Assembly (NCBI GenBank): GCA_046290575.1
Contig: JBKAGX010000005.1
Location: 143,350-207,349, forward strand
DNA length: 64,000 bases
Source of the DNA: JANQQJ01 sp046290575
Lineage (GTDB): Bacteria > Pseudomonadota > Alphaproteobacteria > SMXS01
Direction: 5' to 3'
Below are positions 1-8,995 of this stretch, piece by piece (position 1 is the stretch's first letter; the number at the start of each line of letters is the position of its first letter). A program made the position numbers and the translations under genes. The notes below the pieces were generated by a model. The model saw nothing but the letters and a program-made list of their open reading frames with translations, was not told where the DNA came from and did no database searches.

Positions 1-1555
1 CCAGTTCCGGGGCAAACAGGCCGGGGCGTTGATACCAGAAGCGGTCTCCGGCACGCAGGCGATAGAACTGTTCTTTCAGGATGGCCTGCGCGACTTCGCC
101 CACCAGCGCGTCGAGATAAGCCGCTTCCGACACACCACCGATGAACAGATCGACTTCGGAGTCACCATAAATGTCGAGCAGTTCCTGCGGGATCGAACCG
201 GTCCCTTGGATGAGACCCATGGCGATCAGTTGCGCCCGGGCGCTTTGATAGCTGGGCAGCCCGTGATCTCGGCCGCGCTGCATGTTGAGCGCTGGCAGGT
301 CGACGCCGACACTAACGCCAAAGCCGGTAATCAGCTGATTACGCACCGCGTCGACGAAGAGTGAGTCGAAAATCTGCGCGTCCTGTCCACCCAGGCCCAG
401 AATAGTCGCTTCCAGACCGGCGCTGTTAAGGCAAGCTGGATTGAAGAAACAGTCGGCCAGGGGAATGGTGCCGCCGCCTTCCTGTGCGACCAGCAGAAAA
501 TCGTTCTGCAGCAGCGTGTGGCCAATGCGAAAGGCGCTGGTGGCAAACTCGTTTGTGATGCTGGGATCGACGGTCGGGTCGTAGCCTTCATAGGGCGCAA
601 GTCCGTCTTCAGTGCCCAGCAGGATTGGCAAAAATTCATTATAGGTGATCGCTTGCACCTCGCCGCCGACGATCAGCCGCGTCATGTGGTAGATCTCATC
701 TCCGGACAGCGTTGGGTCAGTCGAGGCAATGTGATCGGCGAGCCGATTATGCTCGCGCATGAAGATCGTGTGCATGGCGCTCAACGCCAATTGCTCATTC
801 GCGCGGGCGTCACCGGCCACAAAAAGGTGATCGTTCGTCGGGTCCGCGTCGACGTCCAGTTGACCGTTGGTCGGCAGCGTGTTTCCAGGGCCTTCCCATA
901 ACAGGCCGGTCCCGTCATTGCGCCGCAACAGGTCGGCCGTGACTGCGTCCGATCCGTAAACAAAACTTGCGTCGATGAAACTGGTGATCGTGTTGATCTG
1001 CTGGCGGGGATTGTCGGGGCCGGTGCCCGTGCCGTCTGCATAAAGGGACCGGGACATGGGAATCTCAGTGATTTCGCCATTGAAGTCGCCGGGCTCGACC
1101 GGAATGTTGAAAGCTTCGTCACCCGTTGGGACAAGCGTGATGTCATGCGCCAGAAGCTGGCCCCACGACCAGAACAGCGCGGTGAGTCCTTTGTCGCTGG
1201 GCGTATTCTCAAGCTGTTCCCCGACCGCATTGCTGACCGCGCGCGTTGACGGACGGTTGTCCCCCGGTGGCGTCGAACCATCTTCGTAGTCCGCGTCGAA
1301 CAACCTGATCAGCGGCGTGTTTGCAGAGCCTAGCGCCGGATTGTCGAGATTGTTCCCGGTCCCGTCTATGCTGCGATAGGTGGTTGGGTCGGTCAGATCA
1401 ATCGTCGGCAGCATGGGCGGCAATGGTGACGCGTTCTGTGCCAATGCAGCGCCCGACAACCAAGTGCCCGACAGCCAGGTGACGGACAACAGAGCTAAGA
1501 TTGTGGGCCGCAGACAGTTTTTGGCGACGTCGATACGCGTCGAAGGGATCAACAC
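1..1555 (-). CDS. Secreted animal-type haem peroxidase (3' part outside window)
   Basis: Predicted extracytoplasmic haem peroxidase of the animal (myeloperoxidase/peroxinectin) superfamily, oxidising substrates with H2O2. Reading from a GTG at 1555, preceded by GGGGGAAAG, gives about 518 residues and no stop before the window edge. The N-terminus is a signal peptide (hydrophobic LRPTILALLSV, likely cleavage after GAALA). Family motifs appear in order: WGQLLAHD with the distal His near residue 137 next to the Ca-binding Asp; REHNRLAD near 268; the proximal-His motif GHTLLQ near 346; and NMQRGRDHG near 429. There is no ATG in this frame near the start, so the exact start is the weakest point. 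It lies alone downstream of the tmRNA gene on the same strand. The fold assignment is strong; the substrate is unknown. Confidence 0.85.
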   Translation of the reverse strand, partial: MLIPSTRIDVAKNCLRPTILALLSVTWLSGTWLSGAALAQNASPLPPMLPTIDLTDPTTYRSIDGTGNNLDNPALGSANTPLIRLFDADYEDGSTPPGDNRPSTRAVSNAVGEQLENTPSDKGLTALFWSWGQLLAHDITLVPTGDEAFNIPVEPGDFNGEITEIPMSRSLYADGTGTGPDNPRQQINTITSFIDASFVYGSDAVTADLLRRNDGTGLLWEGPGNTLPTNGQLDVDADPTNDHLFVAGDARANEQLALSAMHTIFMREHNRLADHIASTDPTLSGDEIYHMTRLIVGGEVQAITYNEFLPILLGTEDGLAPYEGYDPTVDPSITNEFATSAFRIGHTLLQNDFLLVAQEGGGTIPLADCFFNPACLNSAGLEATILGLGGQDAQIFDSLFVDAVRNQLITGFGVSVGVDLPALNMQRGRDHGLPSYQSARAQLIAMGLIQGTGSIPQELLDIYGDSEVDLFIGGVSEAAYLDALVGEVAQAILKEQFYRLRAGDRFWYQRPGLFAPEL

Positions 1556-1683
1556 AAACTTTCCCCCAGGAGAGTAACAATGCGGCGCATCTTCAAGGAG
1601 AATAGACCCTACGACAAGTGAATATAGCCGCAAAGCTACCCGGCGCGCCAAGCATGCTCACGCTTATTTTAAAAAGGTAAAGT

Positions 1684-1713
1684 GGCGGGGCTTCTGTTGC
1701 CCGGTGCCCCGCC
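1684..1713 (-). terminator. Rho-independent terminator of tmRNA
   Basis: An 8-bp perfect stem, GGCGGGGC paired with GCCCCGCC, is followed on the minus strand by ACTTTACCTTTTT. It sits directly after the tag-encoding piece of the tmRNA. Confidence 0.8.
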
Positions 1714-1976
1714 GAAACCGCGCTAGCATCAGCCTATTAGGCTGCTACCGCGAGAGCCTCATTATCATTGGCATCTCTAAGAATGGCCCGATGTCGGTGG
1801 TACCATGCCGAGCGAAAAGACTATCTTTACCACGCGCGTCGATCCTGTTTCGCCCCCATCAGAAACCAGCATTTGCTCAGATTCTCGCAGCCGCTGGCTT
1901 TTGGTGGAGGCGCCGGGTACCGCCCCCGGGTCCGCAACGCCTATTCCATAGGCCGTTTATCGCCATAGTCGGTTAC
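1714..1976 (-). ncRNA. ssrA: tmRNA, circularly permuted two-piece form
   Basis: Transfer-messenger RNA, which rescues stalled ribosomes and tags the nascent peptide for proteolysis. On the minus strand the acceptor piece comes first (about 1976-1902). It has a T-arm-like segment and ends in CGCCTCCACCA at 1902. An intervening segment of about 44 nt follows, to be removed by processing. The coding piece then starts at 1857 with GGGGGCGAAACAGGATCGAC. GGGGGCG can pair with CGCCTCC to form the acceptor stem. ATAGTC in the coding piece can pair with GACTAT in the acceptor piece, bridging the two. The tag frame at 1772-1737 reads ANDNEALAVAA followed by TAA, the alphaproteobacterial AND-type tag with a hydrophobic AA end. 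This permuted order is known from alphaproteobacteria. The outer 5' boundary is approximate. Confidence 0.93.
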
Positions 1977-2095
1977 CCGACGTGTCTAATATAGGTGTTC
2001 AGCCGACTATTTGAAAGGGCAGCCGCAATCTCTCTGGCGGCACCCGGTGCGACTCGGTTACACTGAGTCACCACACCTAGTGGTGGCGGGGGAAA

Positions 2096-2890
2096 ATGAA
2101 ACAATATCTTGATCTTCTGCGGCATGTCCGCGACCACGGCACTGTAAAATCTGATCGCACCGGCACCGGCACGAGAAGCGTTTTCGGCCATCAGATGCGG
2201 TTCGATCTGGCCGAGGGTTTTCCGCTGGTGACCACCAAGAAACTGCATCTCAAATCGATCATCCATGAGCTGCTGTGGTTTCTGGCGGGTGATACCAACA
2301 TCGCCTATCTGAAGGCGAATGGCGTCTCAATCTGGGACGAATGGGCCGACGAAAACGGCGATCTGGGGCCGGTCTACGGCCATCAATGGCGCAGCTGGCC
2401 GATGCCCGATGGCGGCCATATCGACCAGATTGCCGCAGTGGTGAACCAGATCAAAACCAACCCGGACAGCCGTCGACATATCGTCAGTGCCTGGAATGTC
2501 GCTGATGTTGATGGTATGGCCCTGCCGCCATGCCATTGCCTGTTTCAGTTCTATGTGGCTGACGGCAAGCTTTCGTGTCAGCTCTACCAGCGCAGTGCCG
2601 ATATCTTTCTGGGGGTGCCCTTCAATATTGCCTCCTATGCGCTGTTGACAGAGATGATTGCCCAGGTCTGCGATCTGAAGGCGGGCGATTTTGTCCACAC
2701 GTTTGGTGACGCGCATCTTTATTTGAACCATCTGGAACAGGCCGACCGGCAGCTAAAGCGGGAACAGTTGCCGCTGCCGACACTCAAGCTCAACCCGGAT
2801 ATTAGCGATCTGTTTGCGTTCACCTTCGACGACATTGCGATCGAGAACTATCGGTCGCACGGCGCCATTGCCGCCCCGGTCGCCGTATGA
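2096..2890 (+). CDS. thyA: Thymidylate synthase
   Basis: Converts dUMP to dTMP using 5,10-methylene-THF, producing dihydrofolate. The protein has 264 residues, the same length as the E. coli enzyme, and shows the catalytic motif PPCHCLFQFYV (nucleophilic Cys near residue 146), RRHIVSAWN for phosphate binding, and DAHLYLNHLEQ near the C-terminus. The ATG follows a GGTGGCGGGGGAAA purine-rich ribosome site. The stop overlaps the start of folA by 4 bases (ATGA), so the two enzymes, which make and recycle dihydrofolate, are translationally coupled. Confidence 0.98.
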   Translation: MKQYLDLLRHVRDHGTVKSDRTGTGTRSVFGHQMRFDLAEGFPLVTTKKLHLKSIIHELLWFLAGDTNIAYLKANGVSIWDEWADENGDLGPVYGHQWRSWPMPDGGHIDQIAAVVNQIKTNPDSRRHIVSAWNVADVDGMALPPCHCLFQFYVADGKLSCQLYQRSADIFLGVPFNIASYALLTEMIAQVCDLKAGDFVHTFGDAHLYLNHLEQADRQLKREQLPLPTLKLNPDISDLFAFTFDDIAIENYRSHGAIAAPVAV

Positions 2891-3384
2891 GTATCGCGCT
2901 GATCGTCGCGATGGCCCAAAACAGGGTGATCGGTCAGAATGGCAAGATGCCTTGGCATATCAGTGACGAGGCGAAGTACTTCAAAGCCACGACGATGGGT
3001 AAACCGCTCGTGATGGGCCGGAAGACCTGGGAGTCCATCGGGCGACCGCTGCCGGGTCGTGCCAACATCGTTGTCAGCCGCAATGCTGAATATCAGGCCC
3101 CTGGCGCGACTGTCGTTTCGACAGTATCGGAAGCCCTGCGGCTGGCGGAGACCATGGCCGAGGTGACCGACGCCGAAGAGGTGATGGTGATGGGCGGCGC
3201 AGAGCTCTATGAGCGGACGCTGCCGCTGGCCGACCGGATCTACCTGACGAAAATTCATCGGGATTATGACGGTGAGACAGTCTTTCCGGAATTGAACCAC
3301 GGGACCTGGCACGAAGTCAGCCGCGAGGAGCGCGACGGCGACCCGGCCTATAGCCTGATCGTGCTGGAACGGACCGCACGATGA
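2887..3384 (+). CDS. folA: Dihydrofolate reductase
   Basis: NADPH-dependent reduction of dihydrofolate to tetrahydrofolate, regenerating the cofactor consumed by the adjacent thymidylate synthase. The 165-residue protein shows the DHFR landmarks: ALIVAMAQNRVIG at the N-terminus, MPWHISDEAKYF with the catalytic acidic residue, VMGRKTWESIGRPLPGR, and VMVMGGAELYERTLPLADRIYLT. It overlaps thyA upstream and the cupin gene downstream by ATGA junctions, so all three form one tightly coupled operon. Confidence 0.98.
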   Translation: MSIALIVAMAQNRVIGQNGKMPWHISDEAKYFKATTMGKPLVMGRKTWESIGRPLPGRANIVVSRNAEYQAPGATVVSTVSEALRLAETMAEVTDAEEVMVMGGAELYERTLPLADRIYLTKIHRDYDGETVFPELNHGTWHEVSREERDGDPAYSLIVLERTAR

Positions 3385-3896
3385 GCGACGATCCCAAGAA
3401 TGTGATCCGCACATCGACACTCACCGCAGAGGATGGGCTGCCCATCAAGCATCCGCATAACCCCAATTCGAAATTGACGCTTTGGCCGCTGGGCGACCGG
3501 GCCGGGATGCAGCGCGTGATGATGAACTTGGCCAGAATTCCGCCCGGCAAGGAAGCCTTCGTGCCGCATACGCACAGTATGCAGGAAGAGTTTGTCTTCG
3601 TGCTTGAAGGGCAGGGGGTGGCACTGATCGGCGAGCACGAGGTCGCCATCGGGCCGGGTGACTATATAGGTTATCCGACCGACAGCCCGGCGCATCATCT
3701 GATCAATTCCGGAACCGAAGACCTGCTGGTGTTGATGGGGGGTGAGCGCACGGATGTCGAGGTCAGTCAATTCCCGACCCTTGGTAAGGTGGGTGTCTTC
3801 CGGCCAGAGGGTATTCAGTTCTTCGATGCCGATTCAGCACAGGTCATCGGCCAGGAGCCCTGGCTCGATACGCATGTCGAGGACAGCAAGGCCTGA
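3381..3896 (+). CDS. Cupin-domain protein
   Basis: A 171-residue single-domain cupin. Motif 1 is seen as PHTHSMQEEFVFVLEGQG (two His and a Glu that usually bind metal) and motif 2 as PGDYIGYPTDSPAHHLINSG. The substrate cannot be told from sequence; similar proteins are often annotated as sugar-binding or transcriptional-regulator-like cupins. It starts inside the end of folA (ATGA overlap), so it is the last gene of the thyA-folA operon. It is followed within 5 bases by the convergent mrp stop. Confidence 0.85.
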   Translation: MSDDPKNVIRTSTLTAEDGLPIKHPHNPNSKLTLWPLGDRAGMQRVMMNLARIPPGKEAFVPHTHSMQEEFVFVLEGQGVALIGEHEVAIGPGDYIGYPTDSPAHHLINSGTEDLLVLMGGERTDVEVSQFPTLGKVGVFRPEGIQFFDADSAQVIGQEPWLDTHVEDSKA

Positions 3897-3900
3897 GCCT

Positions 3901-5022
3901 TTAGTCCTCAAACCGGATGACCGGCGGCTTTTTGCCCCCGCCGCCCAAGGCTTTGTCGATCTGTTCGGCGACCTTGCTGGCAATCTCCAGATAGCACTGG
4001 GCATGTTCACTGGCCGGGTCCGTGGCGACGATGGGCGTGCCGGCGTCAGAGGTCGCGCGGATATCCATGTGAAGGGGCACTCCCCCCAGGAACGGCACCT
4101 CGCGCGCATGCGCTTCGGCTTCGGCGCCGCCATGGCCAAAGATGTGCGACGGTTCGCCGCAATGCGGGCAGACGAAGTAACTCATATTTTCGACAATGCC
4201 GAACGTGGGCACCTTGACCTTGTCGAACATGCCGATGCCGCGCCGGGCGTCGAGCAAGGCAATATCCTGCGGCGTCGAGACAATCACCGCGCCGGTCAAC
4301 GGCACTTTCTGGGCGATAGTCAATTGCGCATCGCCGGTGCCGGGCGGCAGGTCGAGGACGAGCACATCAAGTGCGCCCCATTTTACTTCGCTCAGCATCT
4401 GGTTGATGGCGCTTACCACCATGGGCCCGCGCCAGATCATCGCGGTTTTTTCTTCCACCAGAAAACCGATGGACATGCATTTAATGCCGTAGTTTTCCAT
4501 CGGCTTGAGCACTTTGCCGTCGGTCTCCGGCTTGCCCGACAGGCCCATAAGCCGTGGGATCGAAGGGCCATAAATGTCTGTGTCCAGCAAGCCGACCTTC
4601 TTACCCAGGGCTTTCAGCGCCAGCGCCAGATTGACAGCAGTGGTTGACTTGCCGACGCCGCCCTTGCCGCTGGCGACAGCGATGATCGATTTTACATTGT
4701 CGATCCCGCCGGGCGATTTGGGCTCGGCATCCAGAGGCGATGGCTTCTGGCGCGGCGGCGGGGCGCTGGTGGACCGCTCGGCGGTGAGCACGGCCGTGAC
4801 CTTCTCGACGCCGGGCATGGCCACGACCGCGTTTTCGCACGCCAGACGCAGGCTTTCCTTGGCGGCGCCTTCCTCCCGGGTGACCACGAGTGCGAAGCGG
4901 ACGCGGCCATCTTCAACGTGAATCCCTTGCACGCGGTTGTCGCTCATCACGTCGCGCCCGGTATCCGGATCGACGATCTTTGCCAGGGTCTGCTGGATGG
5001 ATTCAACTGAAAGGTCGGTCAT
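3901..5022 (-). CDS. mrp: Mrp/ApbC-type iron-sulfur cluster carrier ATPase
   Basis: Cytosolic P-loop ATPase that carries and transfers Fe-S clusters. From the ATG at 5022 (ribosome site CGGAGA) it has 373 residues. A longer reading frame upstream has no credible start. An N-terminal MIP18/DUF59-like domain (residues 1-85, beginning LSVESIQQTLAKIVDPDTG) is joined by a Pro-rich linker to the ATPase domain. That domain carries the deviant Walker A GKGGVGKST at 119-127, LVLDLPPGTGD near 221-231, and the cluster-binding CPHC at 285-288. It ends convergently with the cupin gene and its 5' end faces hflK. Confidence 0.95.
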   Translation of the reverse strand: MTDLSVESIQQTLAKIVDPDTGRDVMSDNRVQGIHVEDGRVRFALVVTREEGAAKESLRLACENAVVAMPGVEKVTAVLTAERSTSAPPPRQKPSPLDAEPKSPGGIDNVKSIIAVASGKGGVGKSTTAVNLALALKALGKKVGLLDTDIYGPSIPRLMGLSGKPETDGKVLKPMENYGIKCMSIGFLVEEKTAMIWRGPMVVSAINQMLSEVKWGALDVLVLDLPPGTGDAQLTIAQKVPLTGAVIVSTPQDIALLDARRGIGMFDKVKVPTFGIVENMSYFVCPHCGEPSHIFGHGGAEAEAHAREVPFLGGVPLHMDIRATSDAGTPIVATDPASEHAQCYLEIASKVAEQIDKALGGGGKKPPVIRFED

Positions 5023-5174
5023 AAAGGCTCTCCGAATTCGAGCCTTGATATAGACTGATCGCCAACTGTTGATAAGAGGTCTCTGGTCTGAAGCCCCTGG
5101 TCTCCTATATATGGGGTCCGCGGTTTGCTGTTCGGCGAGCCGCGGAACCAGAAACCAGCTAGGACGTTCAGCGT

Positions 5175-6263
5175 ATGCCTTGGCAGAATAATCCCGGAAA
5201 CCGGGGAAATGGCGGCGGACCATGGGGCCAGGGGCCCCGCCCAACCGGTCCCACCCCGCCTAATCTTGATGATATTTTGAAAAAGGGACAGGACCGCATG
5301 CGTGGTTTTTTCCCCGGTGGTTTTGGCGGCAAGACTGTGGCCATCATTGTCGCCATATTGGTCGGCCTCTGGGCCGTCAGCGGTTTTTTCCGGGTACAGC
5401 CGGGTGAGCAGGGCGTTGTGCTGATCTTCGGAAAGTGGGATGGCGATCTCCTGCCCGAAGGCCTTCATTGGGCCTGGCCGACGCCTATTGGTGAGGTCTT
5501 CACGCCCCGTGTTGCCGAGGTCCGGCGGCTTGAGGTCGGCTTCCAGTCCCGGCCGGGCCGTGACGGAGAAGTCGAACTAGAGGTCGCATCGGAAAGTTTG
5601 ATGCTGACAGGGGACGAGAACATCATCGACATCGACTTTGAGGTGTTCTGGGTCATCAACGACGCTGGCAAGTATCTGTTCAATATTCAAGAGCAGGAAG
5701 AAACCGTGAAGGGCGTGGCTGAGAGCGCCATGCGCGAAGTGATCGGGCAGACAACGCTTGAAATTGCCTTGACCCAGGGCCGCCGCGATGTTGAGTCGAG
5801 AACGCGTACTTTGATGCAATCCATGCTCGACGATTATCAGGGCGGGGTCACCGTGACCGAGGTCAACCTGAAGAAGTCGGATACGCCGCCAGAGGTTATC
5901 GATGACTTCCGCGACGTGCAGGCGGCAGGTGCTGACAGGGAAGCGCTTATCAATGATGCAGAGCGTTACCGTGCCGAGATCATTCCTGTTGCCCGCGGTC
6001 AGGCCGCCCAGATTATGCAGCAATCTGAAGCGTATAAGGCCGAAGTTGTCGCACGCTCCCAAGGTGAGGCGTCGCGCTTCGTTGCTGTTTATGACGAGTA
6101 CATCCAGGCGCAGGACGTCACCAGAAAACGTATCTATCTTGAGACCATGGAGCAGATCCTGCGTGACGTGAACAAGATCATTATCGACGACAGTGCCGGA
6201 TCCGGTGTGGTGCCCTATCTACCCCTGCCGGAAGTCCAGAAGCGCCGTCAGGAGGCCCAGTAA
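5175..6263 (+). CDS. hflK: HflK, prohibitin/SPFH-family regulator of FtsH
   Basis: Inner-membrane SPFH protein that with HflC forms the large periplasmic cage around the FtsH protease and tunes its activity. It has 362 residues: a Gly/Pro-rich cytoplasmic N-terminus (about residues 1-53), one transmembrane segment (about 54-72), then a periplasmic band-7 domain starting RVQPGEQGVVLIFGKW and a long charged helical C-terminus. The HflK-type N-terminal extension separates it from HflC. The stop and the hflC start overlap by one base (TAATG). Confidence 0.96.
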   Translation: MPWQNNPGNRGNGGGPWGQGPRPTGPTPPNLDDILKKGQDRMRGFFPGGFGGKTVAIIVAILVGLWAVSGFFRVQPGEQGVVLIFGKWDGDLLPEGLHWAWPTPIGEVFTPRVAEVRRLEVGFQSRPGRDGEVELEVASESLMLTGDENIIDIDFEVFWVINDAGKYLFNIQEQEETVKGVAESAMREVIGQTTLEIALTQGRRDVESRTRTLMQSMLDDYQGGVTVTEVNLKKSDTPPEVIDDFRDVQAAGADREALINDAERYRAEIIPVARGQAAQIMQQSEAYKAEVVARSQGEASRFVAVYDEYIQAQDVTRKRIYLETMEQILRDVNKIIIDDSAGSGVVPYLPLPEVQKRRQEAQ

Positions 6264-7126
6264 TGAACCGGGGAATCATCATCGGGGGACTGGTTGCCCT
6301 CGGCATCATTGTCGTATCGCTGTTTGATGCGCTCTACACTGTCCGTGTGACTCATCAGGCGATTGTCTTGCAGTTTGGTGATTTCATCCGCACCGTCCGC
6401 GAGCCGGGCCTGCACGTCAAACTGCCCTTCGTGCAAAACGTGATCTACATGGACAAACGGGTCCTTTCGCTTGATCTGGCGCCGCAGGAAGTGATCGCGG
6501 CTGACGAACGGCGGCTGGTTGTGGATGCGCTGGTGCGTTTCCGGATCGCCGATCCGTTGGAGTTCTACAAAACCGTGCAAGGCAGCGAAACGATCGGCCG
6601 TAATCGTCTTGCGACAACGGTTCAGTCAAGTCTTCGTGCGGCCCTGGCGGGCGCGACGTTTACGACGCTTCTCACCGAGGAGCGCGCCTCCTTGATGCAA
6701 GAGATTAGCCAGCAGGTTGCCCGACAGATCGAGCCGCTGGGGATGGAGATCATTGATGTGCGCATCAAGCGCGCGGATCTGCCGCCTGAGATCAGCCAGG
6801 CCGTGTTTAATCGCATGCAGCGCAACTATAATGAGCAAGCGGCGCAGCGCCGGGCCAGCGGCCAGGAAGAAGCACAGCGTATTCGCGCCAATGCGGAACG
6901 TGAAAGATCCATCATTATCGCCGAAGCCAACAGGGACTCGCAGATCACCAGGGGTGAGGGTGACAGTGAAGCCGTACGGATCTTTGCCGAAGCCTTTGGG
7001 CGGGATATTGACTTCTTCGAGTTCTACCGCACCATGCAGGCCTATCAGCAGACGATCGGTTCCGAAGATACGCTTGTGTTGTCGCCTGACAGCGACTTCT
7101 TCAAATATCTCAGCACCTTCGACTGA
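6263..7126 (+). CDS. hflC: HflC, partner of HflK
   Basis: Second subunit of the HflKC complex. It has 287 residues with an N-terminal membrane anchor (about 6-24), the SPFH start YTVRVTHQAIVLQFGDFIRT, a GLHVKLPFVQNV segment typical of the family, and a Glu/Arg-rich coiled region (AAQRRASGQEEAQRIRANAE) followed by a conserved GEGDSEAVRIFAEAFGRD block. It is coupled to hflK and followed after 27 bases by a DUF2065 gene, a common neighbour of hflKC. Confidence 0.96.
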   Translation: MNRGIIIGGLVALGIIVVSLFDALYTVRVTHQAIVLQFGDFIRTVREPGLHVKLPFVQNVIYMDKRVLSLDLAPQEVIAADERRLVVDALVRFRIADPLEFYKTVQGSETIGRNRLATTVQSSLRAALAGATFTTLLTEERASLMQEISQQVARQIEPLGMEIIDVRIKRADLPPEISQAVFNRMQRNYNEQAAQRRASGQEEAQRIRANAERERSIIIAEANRDSQITRGEGDSEAVRIFAEAFGRDIDFFEFYRTMQAYQQTIGSEDTLVLSPDSDFFKYLSTFD

Positions 7127-7153
7127 CGAGGAGAGGTCGGGAAGACCTGATTC

Positions 7154-7339
7154 ATGTGGCAGGAACTCGGGATTGCCCTGGGACTGGTGCTCGTGATCGA
7201 GGGCATCTTGTATGCACTTGCGCCAGACTGGATGCGGCGGATGTTGCATATGCTGCTGTCGCAGTCGACCGAGAGTATCCGGATATCGGGGATTGCCGCG
7301 GCTCTTTTGGGCGTTGTGATCGTCTGGCTTGTGCAGTGA
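7154..7339 (+). CDS. Small membrane protein, DUF2065 (YjeT) family
   Basis: A 61-residue protein with two hydrophobic helices (about 5-22 and 44-60) separated by the family loop PDWMRRMLHMLLSQS and the sequence IRISGIAAALLGVVIV. YjeT/DUF2065 proteins are usually encoded beside hflKC; their biochemical role is not established. The position directly after hflC agrees with that. Confidence 0.88.
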   Translation: MWQELGIALGLVLVIEGILYALAPDWMRRMLHMLLSQSTESIRISGIAAALLGVVIVWLVQ

Positions 7340-7491
7340 GTCCTGAACCGGGAGAAGCAGGGCGGCTTGAAAGGCTGGAAAATCTTGCTTACTTACTCAA
7401 CAGGCCGGTGCCGGAATTCCAGCATGCTGGCCCGTATTGACGCCAACATGATACGCATTCCAACAAGCAAAAACATGCAAGGAGCGGCTTC

Positions 7492-8991
7492 TTGAGCCCC
7501 AAAACGATTGCAGTAAACGCAGAGTACACCCCCCTCCATCGCGCCCTGTTGGGTCTTTTTGCGATGATATCGATCCTTATCGCGGCGAGCCAAGCCGACG
7601 CCCGCGCCGTTCCGGACAGTTTCACCGATCTGGCCGATCAGGTTGTGCCTTCTGTGGTGAACATCTCCATATCACAAGAGGTTAAGAGCCCGTTTGCCAA
7701 CGGCGAAGAAGGCGTGCCCGAGCTGCCGCCCGGCGTGCCGGATATCTTCCGTGACTTCCGGCGCTACTTTGAGGAACGCCAAGGACCGCCTCGCCGCGCG
7801 CAGGGAGTCGGCTCCGGCTTCATCATCGACCCCAGCGGCCTGATCATTACCAATAATCATGTGGTCGAAAGCGCAGATGAAATCGTTGTGATCATGGATG
7901 ACGGGACCGAGCTTGACGCAGAGGTCGTTGGCGCGGACCGCCGTACGGATATTGCGCTCTTGAAAGTTGAGAGCGAGGAACCTCTGCCCGCGGTCGCGTT
8001 TGCTGATTCTGACGACGCCAAAGTCGGCCAGTGGGTCATGGCTGTCGGGAGTGCGTATGGCCTGGTGGGCACTGTCACAGCGGGTATCATTTCCGCCATC
8101 GACCGCAACATCAATGCGGGTCCATACGATGCCTTTATTCAGACCGACGCGGCCATCAACCAGGGTAATTCCGGTGGGCCGTTGTTCAACATGGATGGCC
8201 AGGTCATCGGCGTTAACAGCATGATCTACTCACGGACAGGCGGCAATGTCGGCATCGGTTTTGCCATTCCCGCCAATCAGGTGCAGCGGGTTGTGGCTGA
8301 CCTGCGGGAGCATGGGCAGGTCAGGCGCGGTTGGCTGGGCGTTGGCATTCAGCCGGTGACCGAAGAGATCGCAGAGAGTGTCGGACTTGATGCCGCTGAA
8401 GGCGTTATGGTGACCAATGTCGTCGAAGACGATCCTGCAGACCGTGCGGGGGTCGAAAGCGGCGACGTCATCCTGGAATTTGACGGTGAAAAGATTCCGG
8501 ATACCAGGACTCTGCTGCGCGTGGTCGCCGATACACCCACAGGCAAGAACACGCGGCTCGTCGTTTGGCGCGACGGCAAGCGCAAGGCGCTGTCGATTGC
8601 CGTGGGCGCGATGAAAGCAGATGACGAGCGGCCTGCTGCAATCGCCTCCGATGAAGATGGCGAGGACGAGTCGGAACCGGGTGTGGTCGACGCGCTGGGG
8701 ATGACCCTGGCCGCCATCGATGATGAGGCCCGGGAAGCTTTCAACCTTCCTGATGATGCCGAAGGTGTGATCGTTGCCCAGGTGCGGCGCACCAGCCACG
8801 CTGCACAGGAAGGTATCCGGCGCGGAGACCTGATCGTCGAGGTAAACCGGCAGGATATCGATCAGCCGGATGACGTCACCGACGCGGTCGCCGATGCCCG
8901 GAAGGACGATCGCAAGTCGGTCCTCGTCAGGGTTCGCCGCGGCGAGAACTATCTGTTCATCGCGCTCCGCCTGGAAGAGGACGAGGAATAG
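7492..8991 (+). CDS. degP: Periplasmic serine protease, Deg/HtrA (Do) family
   Basis: Envelope quality-control protease that degrades or refolds misfolded periplasmic proteins. It has 499 residues from a TTG at 7492, preceded by AAGGAG with 7-base spacing. A signal peptide ends near residue 39 (DARA). The catalytic triad is complete: His123 in TNNHVVES, Asp153 in RRTDIALLKV and Ser227 in NQGNSGGPLF. Two PDZ domains follow (about 290-380 and 410-495). The long acidic LA loop region (about 63-105) is Pro/Glu rich. It lies after the hflKC operon, which also handles envelope protein quality, and ends 4 bases from the convergent serB stop. It could equally be called DegQ or MucD; the family is certain, the exact paralogue is not. 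Confidence 0.94.
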   Translation: MSPKTIAVNAEYTPLHRALLGLFAMISILIAASQADARAVPDSFTDLADQVVPSVVNISISQEVKSPFANGEEGVPELPPGVPDIFRDFRRYFEERQGPPRRAQGVGSGFIIDPSGLIITNNHVVESADEIVVIMDDGTELDAEVVGADRRTDIALLKVESEEPLPAVAFADSDDAKVGQWVMAVGSAYGLVGTVTAGIISAIDRNINAGPYDAFIQTDAAINQGNSGGPLFNMDGQVIGVNSMIYSRTGGNVGIGFAIPANQVQRVVADLREHGQVRRGWLGVGIQPVTEEIAESVGLDAAEGVMVTNVVEDDPADRAGVESGDVILEFDGEKIPDTRTLLRVVADTPTGKNTRLVVWRDGKRKALSIAVGAMKADDERPAAIASDEDGEDESEPGVVDALGMTLAAIDDEAREAFNLPDDAEGVIVAQVRRTSHAAQEGIRRGDLIVEVNRQDIDQPDDVTDAVADARKDDRKSVLVRVRRGENYLFIALRLEEDEE

Positions 8992-8995
8992 AAGG

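Noticed and set aside
1704..1994. Plus-strand frames between the peroxidase and thyA genes
   Set aside because: They are antisense to the permuted tmRNA, which explains the region fully.
3742..4647. 301-codon plus-strand frame
   Set aside because: Antisense to mrp, whose Walker and CxxC motifs are intact.
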